DNA of 64,000 nt from Vibrio methylphosphonaticus (GCF_023634655.1 NZ_JAMKMS010000001.1:466474-530473); one strand, 5' to 3'; numbered from the stretch's first letter, positions 40,168-51,158 are shown. The notes: a model not told the origin generated them from the sequence alone. Numbers and translations: made by a program.

Positions 40168-41439
40168 TTGGACGACATTTCGACCGGTATTTTATTTGCC
40201 ATTCTCGCAGGTCTAATTGTAATTTCCGGCTATTTTTCCGGCTCAGAGACAGGGATGATGTCTTTGAATCGCTATCGACTCAAACATCTATCGAAAACAG
40301 GCCACAAAGGTGCGAAGCGAGTGGAGCGATTATTAAATCGTCCAGACCGTCTGATAGGATTAATCCTTATCGGAAACAACCTCGTCAATATTCTCGCCTC
40401 CGCAATTGCAACCGTTATTGGCTTACGCTTATACGGGGATGTCGGAGTCGCGATCGCAACGGGTGCCTTGACCCTTGTTATTTTAGTGTTTGCAGAAGTT
40501 ACGCCAAAAACACTGGCCTCTCTCTATCCTGAGCGAGTCTCCTTCATGAGCAGCATCTTACTCACGATTTTAATGAAGGTACTCTCTCCTCTTGTCATTT
40601 TGGTTAACTTCATTACTAACGGGTTTATTCGACTGCTTGGTATTAAAGCTAATCATAATGATGAAGACCACTTAAGCTCTGAAGAATTACGTACTGTAGT
40701 CAATGAAGCAGGCTCATTAATCCCTAGACGCCACCAAGATATGCTGATTTCGATTTTAGATCTTGAGCATGTCACGGTGAATGACATTATGATTCCACGT
40801 AATGAAATCACTGGCATCAACATCAATGATGATTGGAAGTCTATTGTACGTCAGCTCACACACTCCCCTCACGGCCGAGTGGTGCTTTATCGCGATCAAA
40901 TAGATGAAGTCGTCGGCATGCTAAGACTCCGTGAGTCTTATCGCCTGATGTTAGAGAAAAATGAATTCACTAAAGAAACGTTATTACGCAGCGCCGATGA
41001 GGTCTACTTTATTCCGGAAGGTACTCCACTTAACGTACAAATGCTCAAGTTTCAACGCAATAAGCAACGAATTGGTCTTATCGTAGATGAGTATGGTGAC
41101 ATCAATGGTCTGGTCACGTTAGAAGATATTTTAGAAGAGATTGTTGGCGAGTTTACTACGTCTATCGCACCAACATTAGCAGAGGAGATTTCTCCACAAG
41201 GTGACGGCAGTTTCTTAATCGAAGGCAGCGCCAATATACGAGACATCAACAAAGGCCTAAAGTGGACACTTCCGACTGATGGCCCAAGAACGCTTAATGG
41301 CTTGATGTTAGAATACTTAGAAGACATTCCCGAAAGTCACCTAAGTGTAGAAGTAGCCGAGCATCAAATGGAAATTGTCGAACTAGAAGAAAACCGAATT
41401 AAGATGGTTAAGGTTTTTCCGAAGAATCATCAAGCTTGA
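40168..41439 (+). CDS. corB: CNNM/CorC-family transporter (CorB/YfjD-like)
   Basis: Inner-membrane protein with a DUF21 domain (three to four membrane segments, about 1-150, with the signature YFSGSETGMMSLNR), a CBS pair (about 190-320) and a C-terminal CorC/HlyC domain. Linked to Mg2+/Co2+ homeostasis in relatives. The start is TTG at 40168 (423 aa): AAAGGA lies upstream, and the frame then aligns with E. coli YfjD. The open frame runs upstream to another TTG at 40132 with no ribosome-binding site. Confidence 0.87.
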   Translation: MDDISTGILFAILAGLIVISGYFSGSETGMMSLNRYRLKHLSKTGHKGAKRVERLLNRPDRLIGLILIGNNLVNILASAIATVIGLRLYGDVGVAIATGALTLVILVFAEVTPKTLASLYPERVSFMSSILLTILMKVLSPLVILVNFITNGFIRLLGIKANHNDEDHLSSEELRTVVNEAGSLIPRRHQDMLISILDLEHVTVNDIMIPRNEITGININDDWKSIVRQLTHSPHGRVVLYRDQIDEVVGMLRLRESYRLMLEKNEFTKETLLRSADEVYFIPEGTPLNVQMLKFQRNKQRIGLIVDEYGDINGLVTLEDILEEIVGEFTTSIAPTLAEEISPQGDGSFLIEGSANIRDINKGLKWTLPTDGPRTLNGLMLEYLEDIPESHLSVEVAEHQMEIVELEENRIKMVKVFPKNHQA

Positions 41440-41457
41440 TAGACATATCTTAGCGAT

Positions 41458-41488
41458 AAAAAAACGGCTCTTTATGAGCCGTTTTTTT
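41458..41488. terminator. Shared terminator of corB and metH
   Basis: AACGGCTC-TTTAT-GAGCCGTT with A and T tracts on either side, between convergent corB and metH. Confidence 0.92.
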
Positions 41489-41512
41489 ATTTATCGGTTA
41501 ACGTTGCCAACG

Positions 41513-44500
41513 CTAGTTTATGTTTGGCCCTAACCACTTTTCAGCCTCAAGCCTATCCCAACCTTTGCGATCTGCATAACTCAACAATTGATCTTCTTGG
41601 ATTTGCGCTATCGCAAAATAACGTGAATCTGGATGCGAGAAATACCATCCTGATACCGACGCCCCTGGCCACATCGCATAACTCGTCGTTAACGACATAT
41701 TGATCGATTCTTCCACTTGAAGTAAATCCCAAAGCGGCCCTTTCTCTGTATGTTCAGGACAAGCAGGGTAACCAGGTGCCGGTCGGATACCTTGGTATTT
41801 TTCACGAATCAGATCTTCGTTATCCAATGATTCGTCGGGTGCATATCCCCAAATTTCTTTACGAACACGAACATGCAAGTACTCTGCAAATGCTTCAGCT
41901 AGACGGTCAGCGACGGCTTGAATCATAATCGCGTTATAATCATCACCATTCGCTTTATATTCATCGGCTAACTCCCGCTCTCCGATCCCGCCCGTTACTG
42001 CAAAAGCCCCTATCCAGTCATGCTTACCACTGCTTTTTGGCGCTATATAATCGGATAGACAGTAGTTAAAGCCTTTTGGTTTCTTAGTTTGCTGTCTTAG
42101 ATTACACAATAGCTGTTTGACTTCGGTTCGTGACTCATCGGTATACACTTCAATATCATCATCAACGCTGGCAGCTGGAAATAAACCACAAATACCTCTA
42201 GCCTTCAGGAGTCCTTCTTTTTCAACGCGATCGAGCATATCGTTCGCATCTTTAAACAGGCGCTTCGCTTCCTCACCGACTTCTTCATGCTCAAAGATCT
42301 TTGGGTATTTACCCATTAGCGTCCACGTCATGAAAAATGGCGTCCAATCGATGTACTCGCGCAACGTTGCAACATCAAAATCATCGAAAATATGAATACC
42401 AGGTTTTAATGGGGTTGGCGGTGTATAGCTATCCCAATCAATCGCGACTTTATTGTCTCGAGCTTGCTCAAGTGTGACGGGCGCGGTTCTTGGCTTCTTG
42501 CGATTATGCTGATCACGTACACGGTCATAATCAATATCGAGCTTGCTAACAAAATCTGGTTTCAGCTCGTTCGACAGTAGCGAAGTACACACGCCAACAG
42601 CTCGTGATGCATTGTTAACATAGACAACGGGCTGGTTGTAGTTTTGTTCAATCTTAACGGCAGTGTGCGCTTTAGATGTGGTTGCGCCACCGATGAGCAA
42701 TGGTAGGTCAAAACCTTGTCGCTCCATTTCTTTGGCAACATGAACCATTTCATCCAGCGATGGAGTAATCAGCCCTGATAAACCAATAATATCGACGTTT
42801 TCTTCTTTCGCTACCTTCAATATTGTTTCGCAAGGAACCATAACGCCTAGATCGATGATCTCATAGTTATTACATTGCAGTACAACGCCAACAATATTTT
42901 TCCCTATATCATGAACATCACCCTTTACCGTCGCCAGCAGTATTTTGCCATTGGTCGAGCCCGCTTCTTTCATAGCATTAATGAAAGGTTCTAAATGTGC
43001 CACCGCCTGTTTCATCACTCGAGCAGACTTTACTACCTGCGGCAAAAACATTTTCCCTTCACCAAATAAATCACCAACCACATTCATGCCATCCATTAAC
43101 GGACCTTCAATGACATGTAACGGTTTTTCAGCATTAATGCGCGCTTCTTCAGTATCCTCAACAATAAACTCAGTTATACCTTTAACTAGGGCATGCTCTA
43201 AGCGCTTTTCTACCGACCAAGTACGCCACTCCAACGCACTGGCATCTTCTTCTTTGCCAACACCTTTATTCGCATACTCAGAGGCAATATCAAGTAGCCT
43301 CTCGGTGCCATCATCACGACGGTTTAGCACTACGTCTTCAACAGCTTCACGAAGCTTATCTGGAACGTTGTCATAGACCTCTAACTGACCCGCGTTTACG
43401 ATCCCCATATCCATACCATTTTTGAAACAGTGGTAAAGGAATACGGCGTGAATCGCTTCACGAACATAATTGTTGCCACGGAACGAGAACGAAACGTTCG
43501 AGACACCACCGGAGATCATGGCGTGAGGCAGATCTCGTTTGATATCTGCGACGGCTTCAATAAAATCGACGGCATAATTGTTATGCTCATCAATGCCCGT
43601 CGCAACAGCGAATATATTAGGGTCAAAAATAATATCTTCTGGTGGGAAGCCCACTTCATCCACCAGCACACGATAAGCTTCTGTACAAATTTCGATTTTT
43701 CTTTCACGCGTATCCGCTTGGCCCACTTCATCGAATGCCATCACAATTACGGCTGCGCCATAACGACGAATCAACTTAGCTTGCGCGACAAATTTTTCTT
43801 TGCCTTCTTTTAATGAGATCGAGTTAACGATCCCCTTACCTTGGATACACTTCAATCCTGCTTCGATCACTTCCCACTTAGAGGAGTCGACCATAATTGG
43901 CACTTTAGAAATTTCAGGCTCTGACGCACAAAGATTTAAAAATCGCACCATACAGGCTTCAGCATCCAACATGCCTTCATCCATATTGATATCGATGATC
44001 TGTGCACCGTTCTCAACTTGCTGCCTTGCGACTTCAAGAGCTTCGTCATAGAGCTCTTCTTTAATAAGACGCTTAAAACGAGCAGAACCTGTCACATTGG
44101 TTCGCTCACCAACGTTAATAAACAAGCTGTCTTTTTCGATGGTGAGAGGCTCAAGACCTGACAGTCTGCATGCCACAGGAATATCTGGTAATGGGCGAGG
44201 CGTTACACCTTCCACGGCTAGTGCCATCTGACGAATATGTTCAGGGGTGGTTCCACAACATCCCCCGACTAGATTTAAAAAGCCACTTTGTGCCCATTCA
44301 CCAATGTGCTCTGCCATATCTTCAGGTGATAAGTCATACTCACCAAATGCGTTAGGAAGGCCTGCGTTAGGGTGAGCGGAAATATAGCCTTCACCAATAC
44401 GGGAAATTTCTTGTACGTATTGACGTAGTTCATCAGGGCCTAGCGCGCAGTTAAGACCAAACGAGATAGGATTGACATGACGCAATGCGTTATAGAAAGC

Positions 44501-45190
44501 TTCGGTGGTTTGTCCGGATAGTGTACGTCCAGACGCATCGGTGATGGTGCCCGAAATCATAATAGGTAAATCGATATCGAGCTCTTCAAGTACCGTTTCA
44601 ACCGCAAACGCACAAGCCTTAGCGTTCAGCGTGTCAAAGACGGTTTCGATAAGAATAAGATCCGAACCGCCTTTAATCAGCGCTCGTGTTGACTCTGAAT
44701 ATGCTTTGACCAACTCATCAAATGAAACATTGCGGTAGCCAGGATCATTGACATCAGGGGAAATTGAACATGTTCTGTTTGTCGGACCTAAGACCCCGGC
44801 GACAAATCTTGGTTTATCTGGATTTTTTGCGGTCCACTCATCGGCAACTTCACGAGCAAGGCGCGCCGCTTCGAAGTTGATTTCATCACTTAGGGATTCC
44901 ATATCATAATCGGCCATCGCAATCGTGGTGGCGTTAAATGTATTGGTTTCAAGAATATCGGCACCCGCGTCTAGGTAAGCACTGTGGATTTCTTTGATGA
45001 GATCAGGTTGAGATAAAACCAAAAGATCATTATTACCTTTGAGATCGGATGGCCAATCAGCAAAACGTTCCCCTCGATAATCCGCCTCTTCCAATTTATA
45101 GCCTTGAATCATCGTCCCCATCCCACCATCAATGAGTAGGATGCGTTTTTTCAATTGAGTCTCAATCACTTGTCTAATGCTGCTTACCAC
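41513..45190 (-). CDS. metH: Cobalamin-dependent methionine synthase
   Basis: Transfers methyl from 5-methyl-THF to homocysteine through B12. The 1225-residue protein has the full module set. The homocysteine/zinc domain holds [11 protein letters not shown] near 318, then the pterin domain. The B12 cap and Rossmann domain carry [10 protein letters not shown] near 757, whose histidine ligates cobalt. The AdoMet reactivation domain (about 900-1225) has [15 protein letters not shown]. Start is GTG at 45190 with GAGG 7 nt upstream. A MetJ-like operator lies 50 bp upstream. Confidence 0.98.
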   Translation of the reverse strand: MVSSIRQVIETQLKKRILLIDGGMGTMIQGYKLEEADYRGERFADWPSDLKGNNDLLVLSQPDLIKEIHSAYLDAGADILETNTFNATTIAMADYDMESLSDEINFEAARLAREVADEWTAKNPDKPRFVAGVLGPTNRTCSISPDVNDPGYRNVSFDELVKAYSESTRALIKGGSDLILIETVFDTLNAKACAFAVETVLEELDIDLPIMISGTITDASGRTLSGQTTEAFYNALRHVNPISFGLNCALGPDELRQYVQEISRIGEGYISAHPNAGLPNAFGEYDLSPEDMAEHIGEWAQSGFLNLVGGCCGTTPEHIRQMALAVEGVTPRPLPDIPVACRLSGLEPLTIEKDSLFINVGERTNVTGSARFKRLIKEELYDEALEVARQQVENGAQIIDINMDEGMLDAEACMVRFLNLCASEPEISKVPIMVDSSKWEVIEAGLKCIQGKGIVNSISLKEGKEKFVAQAKLIRRYGAAVIVMAFDEVGQADTRERKIEICTEAYRVLVDEVGFPPEDIIFDPNIFAVATGIDEHNNYAVDFIEAVADIKRDLPHAMISGGVSNVSFSFRGNNYVREAIHAVFLYHCFKNGMDMGIVNAGQLEVYDNVPDKLREAVEDVVLNRRDDGTERLLDIASEYANKGVGKEEDASALEWRTWSVEKRLEHALVKGITEFIVEDTEEARINAEKPLHVIEGPLMDGMNVVGDLFGEGKMFLPQVVKSARVMKQAVAHLEPFINAMKEAGSTNGKILLATVKGDVHDIGKNIVGVVLQCNNYEIIDLGVMVPCETILKVAKEENVDIIGLSGLITPSLDEMVHVAKEMERQGFDLPLLIGGATTSKAHTAVKIEQNYNQPVVYVNNASRAVGVCTSLLSNELKPDFVSKLDIDYDRVRDQHNRKKPRTAPVTLEQARDNKVAIDWDSYTPPTPLKPGIHIFDDFDVATLREYIDWTPFFMTWTLMGKYPKIFEHEEVGEEAKRLFKDANDMLDRVEKEGLLKARGICGLFPAASVDDDIEVYTDESRTEVKQLLCNLRQQTKKPKGFNYCLSDYIAPKSSGKHDWIGAFAVTGGIGERELADEYKANGDDYNAIMIQAVADRLAEAFAEYLHVRVRKEIWGYAPDESLDNEDLIREKYQGIRPAPGYPACPEHTEKGPLWDLLQVEESINMSLTTSYAMWPGASVSGWYFSHPDSRYFAIAQIQEDQLLSYADRKGWDRLEAEKWLGPNIN

Positions 45191-45239
45191 AATACTGCCT
45201 CGTTCCTTGCTGTTATAGCCATCCTATCATAGTAACTTT

Positions 45240-45255
45240 AGAAATCTAGACGTCT
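45240..45255. promoter_or_regulatory. MetJ operator (tandem met boxes) upstream of metH
   Basis: A perfect consensus met box AGACGTCT (45248-45255) directly next to AGAAATCT (45240-45247, 6 of 8 matching). MetJ binds two or more adjacent 8-bp boxes with AdoMet as corepressor, so two in register is meaningful. The rest of the 300-bp gap (45256-45490) shows nothing clear. Confidence 0.75.
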
Positions 45256-45490
45256 AAAATAACTTTTGAGTGCTTTATTTCCAACCAAACTAACCAAGTC
45301 CAATCTCTCTCGCAACCTTTTCGTGACTTCACTTGCCATAACAAGAATAAAAACAAAACTTGATGTAAAGAAAGTCAATTAATGGCGAAACGTTCTATAA
45401 CTAAAAGGGATGAATTTTCAATTAGTGATTGATCTTCACTCTCGACAGGAACAGAATCCATTCACAATTTATTACAATTAGGGTGACTTA

Positions 45491-46816
45491 ATGTCCGTTT
45501 ATCAGACACTATGCTTTTTGTCTGCAGCAGCCATGCTGATTGCATTCATCAATAGTAAGATCGGTAAAATGCAAACCACCATCGCCATAACTGCCGGAGC
45601 CATGCTACTTTCTTTGATGATTCTCATCGCAGGACAAAATGGTTGGTTCGATTTAACGGATGTCGCCTATAAGATGGTTGCCAACATTAATTTCGAAGAC
45701 TTTCTTCTTAAGGGAATTTTAGGCTTTCTTCTATTCGCCGGCGGCCTCGGCATAAAATTACCTCACCTGAAAGATCAACGGTGGGAAATCACTGTATTGG
45801 CATTAGGCGCCACGCTGTTTTCAACCTTTTTTATTGGCGCTGTGCTTTATGGTTTCTGTCAGATTATCGGTGTGCAATTTGACCTGATTTATTGCCTACT
45901 CTTTGGGGCACTTATTTCGCCCACCGACCCTATTGCTGTGTTAGCCATTGTAAAAAAACTGGATGCGCCTGAACGCATTTCAACACAGGTTGAGGGCGAG
46001 TCTCTATTCAACGATGGCTTTGGGCTAGTGATTTTCGTAACGTTATACACCATAGCCTTTGGTAATGAAGCGCCGAGTGTGAGCGGGGTTTCATTGCTGT
46101 TCTTGCAAGAGGCCGTCGGAGGCATTATCTACGGTTTCTTACTTGGCCTCCTGTTCCATTATCTGATAAGTGCAACTGATGACCACTCAATGGAGTTATT
46201 GCTGACTATTGGAGTGCCTACTGCTGGTTACGCCTTCGCCGATGTCCTGCACGTCTCAGGTCCACTTTCCATGGTGGTATCTGGCATCATGATTGGCAAT
46301 TGGACTCGCTATATTGGTTTTTCAAAAGAGTCTGAAGAACACCTTGACCAATTCTGGGAGTTGATTGATGAGTTTTTAAATGGCGTGCTGTTCCTATTAA
46401 TAGGTATGTCGATGCTGTTATTTCAATTCCATGAAGAAGATTGGATTCTGATGGCTTTCTCAATCCCGCTAGTGCTAGGGGCTAGATATCTCAGTGTTGC
46501 GCTTTCCTATGTCGGTTTTAAGCGCTTTAGACATTACAACCCATGGTCGGTAAGAATACTCACTTGGGGCGGGCTAAGGGGCGGGCTAGCACTTGCTATG
46601 GCGCTATCAATACCAGCGGGTGTTTGGGTAATAGAAGACAAACTCATTGACGTGAAAGAGATCATCCTCGTCATGACCTACTCCGTCGTTGTATTCTCAA
46701 TTTTAATCCAAGGTTCAACCATTACCCCTATGATTGAAAAAGCTAAACTCGCAGAAAAAGAGATGGCAAATAAAGACACAACACCAGAAAGTGCATCATC
46801 TAATCCGAAGGGCTAG
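45491..46816 (+). CDS. Na+/H+ antiporter, CPA1 (NhaP) family
   Basis: Inner-membrane monovalent cation/proton antiporter. The 441-residue protein has 12 or so hydrophobic segments. The CPA1 signatures are present: ISPTDPIAVLAI near 138-149, with the ion-site Asp, and VEGESLFNDGFGLVIF near 165-180. A short charged C-terminal tail lacks regulatory TrkA-C domains. It stands alone next to metH. Preference for Na+ or K+ cannot be read from sequence. Confidence 0.9.
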   Translation: MSVYQTLCFLSAAAMLIAFINSKIGKMQTTIAITAGAMLLSLMILIAGQNGWFDLTDVAYKMVANINFEDFLLKGILGFLLFAGGLGIKLPHLKDQRWEITVLALGATLFSTFFIGAVLYGFCQIIGVQFDLIYCLLFGALISPTDPIAVLAIVKKLDAPERISTQVEGESLFNDGFGLVIFVTLYTIAFGNEAPSVSGVSLLFLQEAVGGIIYGFLLGLLFHYLISATDDHSMELLLTIGVPTAGYAFADVLHVSGPLSMVVSGIMIGNWTRYIGFSKESEEHLDQFWELIDEFLNGVLFLLIGMSMLLFQFHEEDWILMAFSIPLVLGARYLSVALSYVGFKRFRHYNPWSVRILTWGGLRGGLALAMALSIPAGVWVIEDKLIDVKEIILVMTYSVVVFSILIQGSTITPMIEKAKLAEKEMANKDTTPESASSNPKG

Positions 46817-47113
46817 CGCTTTCTATTGCAATGAACATAAGAAAGCAGAGATGAAGGGTAATCTTAGTCTCTGCTTTCTGTAACTTGCTCTGTAATCACC
46901 ACAAATGCTCCCAGAGAGCGCATTAGAGAGCAAAACTAGCATCAAGTCACCCATTCCCCCCCTATCAAATAAAACGCCATAGCGGCCCTAGAAGCGGCGA
47001 TAAGGTACGATAGTGAAGAATAAATGAATACGGTAGGGAGAGCGAGAGCGAGTCAACGCATCCTTAATCGGCGGTATGATTCAAAACCATATGACTTTCA
47101 AACGATAAAATGC
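46817..47113. other. Gene-free region between antiporter and tRNA operon
   Basis: About 300 bp with no credible gene. It begins with the antiporter hairpin (46841-46878). The rest (46880-47110) contains short GC-rich patches (GCGGCC, GCGGCG) and a purine-rich stretch near 47030-47052, unlike the AT-rich spacers elsewhere in the window. No function is assigned. Confidence 0.5.
46841..46878 (+). terminator. Possible terminator of the CPA1 antiporter
   Basis: GAAAGCAGAGA and TCTCTGCTTTC form an 11-bp perfect stem with a 16-nt loop, 24 bp after the stop. No long T tract follows, so termination efficiency is uncertain. Confidence 0.6.
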
Positions 47114-47143
47114 AAAAAAGGCCTCATCTTTCGATGAGGCCTT
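47114..47143 (-). terminator. Terminator of tRNA operon 1
   Basis: Minus-strand AAGGCCTCATC-GAAA-GATGAGGCCTT stem (11 bp) followed by a T run. Nearly identical to the terminator at 61070-61100. Confidence 0.9.
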
Positions 47144-47152
47144 CTTCTAAAG

Positions 47153-47228
47153 TGGCTCCCCTTGCAAGACTTGAACTTGCGACATACGGATTAACAGTCC
47201 GCCGTTCTACCAACTGAACTAAAGGGGA
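47153..47228 (-). tRNA. tRNA-Asn (GTT)
   Basis: 76-nt cloverleaf with encoded CCA; anticodon loop CT-GTT-AA; acceptor TCCCCTT/AAGGGGA. Last gene of tRNA operon 1 (order Phe-Thr-Phe-Asn). Confidence 0.97.
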
Positions 47229-47282
47229 ATTATCTGTGTCAACATCAGGTCCTAAGACCATTATTTGTTAAGCACCAAATAA

Positions 47283-47358
47283 TGGTGCCTCGAGGCGGAA
47301 TCGAACCACCGACACGAGGATTTTCAATCCTCTGCTCTACCGACTGAGCTATCGAGGC
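47283..47358 (-). tRNA. tRNA-Phe (GAA), variant acceptor
   Basis: 76-nt cloverleaf with encoded CCA; anticodon loop TT-GAA-AA. The acceptor stem is GCCTCGA/(T)CGAGGC, whereas the other Phe copies have GCCCGGA. Confidence 0.97.
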
Positions 47359-47365
47359 AAAAGAA

Positions 47366-47441
<76 letters not shown>

Positions 47442-47515
47442 ACACTAAATTCTTTATGCTTCTGTTCGTGCTGCAAATCTTTATTAAAAATTGTTGGCAC
47501 CAACAAATCAAATTG

Positions 47516-47591
47516 TGGTGCCCGGAGGCGGAATCGAACCACCGACACGAGGATTTTCAATCCTCTGCTCTACCGACTGAGCTATCCGGGC
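47516..47591 (-). tRNA. tRNA-Phe (GAA), first gene of operon 1
   Basis: 76-nt cloverleaf with encoded CCA, anticodon GAA, acceptor GCCCGGA. A 7-bp inverted repeat (47491-47506, TTGTTGG/CCAACAA) lies in the spacer after it. Confidence 0.97.
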
Positions 47592-47602
47592 AACGGGGCG
47601 CT

Positions 47603-47631
47603 ATTAAACGGATTTTCCGCTCTCCCGTCAA
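47603..47631 (-). promoter_or_regulatory. Promoter of tRNA operon 1
   Basis: Minus-strand TTGACG, 17-bp spacer, TTTAAT, then a GC-rich discriminator (AGCGCCCC), 11 bp before the first tRNA-Phe. Same boxes and spacing as the promoter at 61634-61662. Confidence 0.8.
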
Positions 47632-47695
47632 CAGGTTTTTTAAAAAAAACTTCAAAAAACCGTTTAAGCGCTGCATTTTTCAGCAAAAGTAACTA

Positions 47696-48829
47696 TTAAC
47701 CCTTTCCTGCGTTAAAATCTTTTTTGAATTTTGTTACTTTTTCTAAGTATCGGCGTGATTCGGAATTTGGATGTTTTTTTGTTAATGCCCAATAAACTTG
47801 ATTAGGTTGCAGAGAGTTCAAATCATTCATTGCCCGCTTTCTATCTTTACTGAATGTATTTAGCACCCCACCCGTTCCTCCGTTGTAAGCTGATATCATG
47901 CTGTACTCTAGCGATGTAGGATGACTAACCGCCTTTAGGTAGCGATTTTTCAAGATATAGAAATAGGCTGTACCCGTATCAATATTTTGCTCGGGATTAA
48001 AAAGATACTCTGGTGATGGCTCACCTGGCTTATTTTTCACCAGCTTAAATACGTCTCGTCCCGCTGTTTTAGGAACCACTTGCATCAACCCATACGCATT
48101 TGCCCAACTGACTGCATAGGGATTGAAACTACTTTCTGTTTTGATAATGGCGTAGATGAGATCTTCTGGGATGTCATATTTGAGCGATGCACGTCTAACA
48201 ATATCGGCATACTGATAACTTCGCTTGCTCGCATGGTCTTTTACCATGGGGATTTCTACGTAATACGCTTTCTTATAATCGACATTTTTTGTTTTTACTT
48301 TATTAGCAATAAGATAATCAGCAAAACGGCTGGCACGCCACGACCATTGCATCGGTTTTTGTTCTTGATCGACAACTTGGTTATAGAGGAAGGGCTGCCC
48401 CTCAAGCTTGATACTGCGAGAAGAAAACAAATCGACACTCGCGGGGTCATCAGGAGTAAGCAAAGTCGTCACAATCGCGTTTTTAAGGTGCTTTTCTGGT
48501 TCAGTAGGCGAGACGGTTTCTATCGTTATCACCCCCTTGCTAAAGTCCACCTCTGCGCGACTAAGGTAATTATCAATGTACTTAACGTAATTGCTTTTCC
48601 CCGCCACTTTAATCTCACTGCTACCCCAGCGTTTTTCGATATTGCCATTAAAGCTACCGATCAGAGCATCCATCGCTTTGGTATCTTTCAGGTATTGCCC
48701 TGGAAGTTCGGCAAGGTTTTTGGCAAAACGATTCGTCGGCTCGTAGTTAACATCGTAAATTTTTTCAATAAATTCACGACTGCAACCCACCAGCAGTATT
48801 GGTACCAAGAAGTAAATCAGTTTTTTCAT
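47696..48829 (-). CDS. mltC: Membrane-bound lytic murein transglycosylase C
   Basis: Outer-membrane lipoprotein that cleaves peptidoglycan glycan strands. The 377-residue protein starts with a lipoprotein signal (MKKLIYFLVPILLVGC, lipid cysteine at 16). It has the MltC N-terminal domain, then an SLT domain with catalytic glutamate in IIKTESSFNPYAVS (near 235) and AYGLMQVVP. Start placed at 48829; the longer frame would begin inside the hairpin at 48838-48864. Order mutY-yggX-mltC is as in E. coli. Confidence 0.95.
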   Translation of the reverse strand: MKKLIYFLVPILLVGCSREFIEKIYDVNYEPTNRFAKNLAELPGQYLKDTKAMDALIGSFNGNIEKRWGSSEIKVAGKSNYVKYIDNYLSRAEVDFSKGVITIETVSPTEPEKHLKNAIVTTLLTPDDPASVDLFSSRSIKLEGQPFLYNQVVDQEQKPMQWSWRASRFADYLIANKVKTKNVDYKKAYYVEIPMVKDHASKRSYQYADIVRRASLKYDIPEDLIYAIIKTESSFNPYAVSWANAYGLMQVVPKTAGRDVFKLVKNKPGEPSPEYLFNPEQNIDTGTAYFYILKNRYLKAVSHPTSLEYSMISAYNGGTGGVLNTFSKDRKRAMNDLNSLQPNQVYWALTKKHPNSESRRYLEKVTKFKKDFNAGKG

Positions 48830-48837
48830 AGTCGCTA

Positions 48838-48864
48838 ACAAAAACACCACGCTAGGTGGTGTTT
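48838..48864 (-). terminator. Hairpin between yggX and mltC
   Basis: Minus-strand AACACCAC-N5-GTGGTGTT followed by TTTG. It ends about 10 nt before the mltC start, so it may be a weak terminator after yggX or a structured mltC leader. Confidence 0.55.
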
Positions 48865-48881
48865 TCTAATATCCTTATTTC

Positions 48882-49154
48882 TTATTCTGACGGCGGCGTG
48901 TAACCATCAATCACAACGTCTTTCCCTTCAAATAGAAAGTTGACCATTTCAGTTTCAAGCAACTTGCGATGTTCAGGATCCATCATGTTAAGTTTTTTCT
49001 CATTGATCAGCATCGTTTGTTTTGATTGCCACTGCGCCCACGCTTCTTTTGACACATTGTCAAAAATGCGTTTGCCTAAATCGCCAGGGTAAAGTTGAAA
49101 ATCTAACCCTTCGGCATCTTTTTGTAGTCGCGCACAAAAGACCATACGGCTCAT
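48882..49154 (-). CDS. yggX: Fe(2+)-trafficking protein YggX
   Basis: Small cytoplasmic protein (90 aa) linked to iron handling and protection of Fe-S clusters from oxidation. [19 protein letters not shown] with the conserved cysteine at 7 and [17 protein letters not shown] near 35 match the family. Fourteen bp after mutY, which is itself an Fe-S enzyme. Confidence 0.96.
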   Translation of the reverse strand: MSRMVFCARLQKDAEGLDFQLYPGDLGKRIFDNVSKEAWAQWQSKQTMLINEKKLNMMDPEHRKLLETEMVNFLFEGKDVVIDGYTPPSE

Positions 49155-49168
49155 AATGTTATCCTTAA

Positions 49169-50215
49169 TTATATTCGTTGTAAGGCGTGGATGAGCTGCT
49201 TGACTGGTGCAGCTAAACCAACCTTATCTGGTTTAGACATGTTATACCAAAGACCTTGCGACGGTGCCATGATCATTGTAGGAAGCTGATTCAACGTCAC
49301 GATGATTGGCGTAATATCGAGATGGTAATGGCTAAAGGTATGGCGAAAAGCAATATCGGTTTCCATTGACTGAATCATACTTTCCTCAATGTTAAGTCTC
49401 TCTAAGCTTTCCGTGATATCAGCAACTTGACTTTCAGGGAAACAAAAAAGCCCACCCCAAATCCCTGATTGAGGCCGTTGCGCCAACCACACCTCCTCCT
49501 TGTGCTTCAAAATAACAAACCACGTTTCTTTTTCTGGCTTAATTTTTTTCGGCTTTTTACCCGGAAATTCTAATTGCTTATCTTGCTTGTTAGCCACACA
49601 AAGCGTTGAGACTGGACACAAGGTACATTTGGGGCGACTGCGCGTGCATACCAGCGCCCCCATATCCATCATGGCTTGATTATACTTATCGGTATTGATC
49701 GACGGTGTATGGCTTTCTGCAATCTCCCACAGCACGTTCTCTACTTTTTTCTGGCCTGGCCAACCTTCAACGGCAAAGCTCCTCGCTAAGGTGCGCTTTA
49801 CATTGCCGTCCAAAATAGCATGGGGCAATTTATACACCGAAGACAAGACAGCCGCAGCAGTTGAACGCCCGACTCCTGGTAATGCATTCATGGCTTCAAG
49901 CGTTTTCGGAAATTCACCCCCATATTCACTCATTACGATCTGCGCGGCTTTGTGCAAGTTACGAGCTCTCGCGTAATAGCCTAGCCCTGTCCATAAATGC
50001 AGAACTTCATCTTGTGGTGCACGAGCTAGAGCTTCCACTGTGGGAAAGTGTTGTAAAAAACGCTCAAAGTACGGAATCACAGTGGTAACTTGCGTCTGCT
50101 GCAACATAATTTCAGACAACCAAACTTTATAGGCGGTTTTGTCTTGTTGCCACGGCAGAGACTTTCGACCGTACTTTTCATACCAGTCTAAAATTGAGCT
50201 TGCATAAGGCGTCAC
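49169..50215 (-). CDS. mutY: Adenine DNA glycosylase MutY
   Basis: Removes adenine paired with 8-oxoguanine. The 348-residue protein has [11 protein letters not shown] with the catalytic Glu (near 35), the helix-hairpin-helix [11 protein letters not shown] with the catalytic Asp in ILDGNVKR (near 138), the 4Fe-4S cysteines ([17 protein letters not shown], near 192-208) and a C-terminal NUDIX-like domain. Start set at GTG 50215 ([16 protein letters not shown]), which aligns with E. coli MutY; the frame remains open upstream to 50260 without support. Confidence 0.95.
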   Translation of the reverse strand: MTPYASSILDWYEKYGRKSLPWQQDKTAYKVWLSEIMLQQTQVTTVIPYFERFLQHFPTVEALARAPQDEVLHLWTGLGYYARARNLHKAAQIVMSEYGGEFPKTLEAMNALPGVGRSTAAAVLSSVYKLPHAILDGNVKRTLARSFAVEGWPGQKKVENVLWEIAESHTPSINTDKYNQAMMDMGALVCTRSRPKCTLCPVSTLCVANKQDKQLEFPGKKPKKIKPEKETWFVILKHKEEVWLAQRPQSGIWGGLFCFPESQVADITESLERLNIEESMIQSMETDIAFRHTFSHYHLDITPIIVTLNQLPTMIMAPSQGLWYNMSKPDKVGLAAPVKQLIHALQRI

Positions 50216-50367
50216 ATTTCTTCTCTTTTTACTTATAATTTGCGCGAAATTGCACCACACTTATTGAAAGAAGTAAAACACTGGGAATTTCCTGAGTAAT
50301 AACACTTGCACCTTGGCAAATTCTTTGGATAATTCCCGCTCTGATTATTGATTGAACAGGCAGACCA

Positions 50368-51087
50368 ATGAGTGAAGTGACCACAAATGAATACACAGAA
50401 GATGGCAAGCTGGTACGTAAAATACGCAGCTTTGTTCGTCGCGAAGGACGCCTAACAAAAGGGCAAGAAGCCGCGATGGAAGCATGCTGGCCAACAATGG
50501 GTATTGATTACCAAGACACTTTACTCGATTGGAATCAAGTATTTGGCAATGATAACCCCGTTGTTCTAGAGATTGGGTTTGGCATGGGTGCATCACTAGT
50601 TGAAATGGCAAAAAATGCACCAGAGAAAAACTTCTTTGGCATTGAAGTACACAGCCCTGGCGTTGGCGCTTGCCTGTCTTCGGCGAGAGAAGCGGGTGTG
50701 ACAAACTTACGTGTTATGTGTCACGACGCCGTTGAAGTTTTCGAAAATATGATTCCAGACAGCAGCCTAACGACTCTGCAGCTGTTTTTCCCAGACCCTT
50801 GGCATAAAAAACGTCATCACAAACGTCGCATTGTGCAACTAGATTTTGCTGAAATGGTGCGCCAAAAGCTTAAGCTTGAAGAAGGCATCTTCCATATGGC
50901 AACCGATTGGGAAAACTACGGTGAACATATGATTGAAATAATGAATCAAGCACCAGGTTACGCCAATACAGCAACGGATGGCGACTTCATCCCAAGGCCT
51001 GAAGACCGACCTCTAACTAAATTTGAGGCTCGAGGCCATCGACTCGGTCACGGTGTTTGGGACATTAAGTTCCACCGTACGAAGTAA
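50368..51087 (+). CDS. trmB: tRNA (guanine-46-N7)-methyltransferase
   Basis: Makes m7G46 in tRNA. The 239-residue enzyme has the AdoMet-binding [11 protein letters not shown] (near 68), [13 protein letters not shown] and the catalytic [17 protein letters not shown] (near 143). Divergent from mutY, as in E. coli; followed by a terminator. Confidence 0.97.
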   Translation: MSEVTTNEYTEDGKLVRKIRSFVRREGRLTKGQEAAMEACWPTMGIDYQDTLLDWNQVFGNDNPVVLEIGFGMGASLVEMAKNAPEKNFFGIEVHSPGVGACLSSAREAGVTNLRVMCHDAVEVFENMIPDSSLTTLQLFFPDPWHKKRHHKRRIVQLDFAEMVRQKLKLEEGIFHMATDWENYGEHMIEIMNQAPGYANTATDGDFIPRPEDRPLTKFEARGHRLGHGVWDIKFHRTK

Positions 51088-51103
51088 CACTAAGACCCAT
51101 TCG

Positions 51104-51129
51104 AAAGCCAACATTATGTTGGCTTTTTT
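51104..51129 (+). terminator. Terminator of trmB
   Basis: AAAGCCAACAT/ATGTTGGCTTTTTT hairpin, 17 bp after the trmB stop and 30 bp before glsB. Confidence 0.85.
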
Positions 51130-51158
51130 GTTCCTAGTCCTTTATCCCACAGGTGTAT

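Noticed and set aside
48080..48838. 252-codon open frame on the plus strand opposite mltC
   Set aside because: Lies wholly antisense to a clear lipoprotein/lytic transglycosylase gene, resembles no family I know, and lacks a ribosome-binding site. The longest of many shadow frames.
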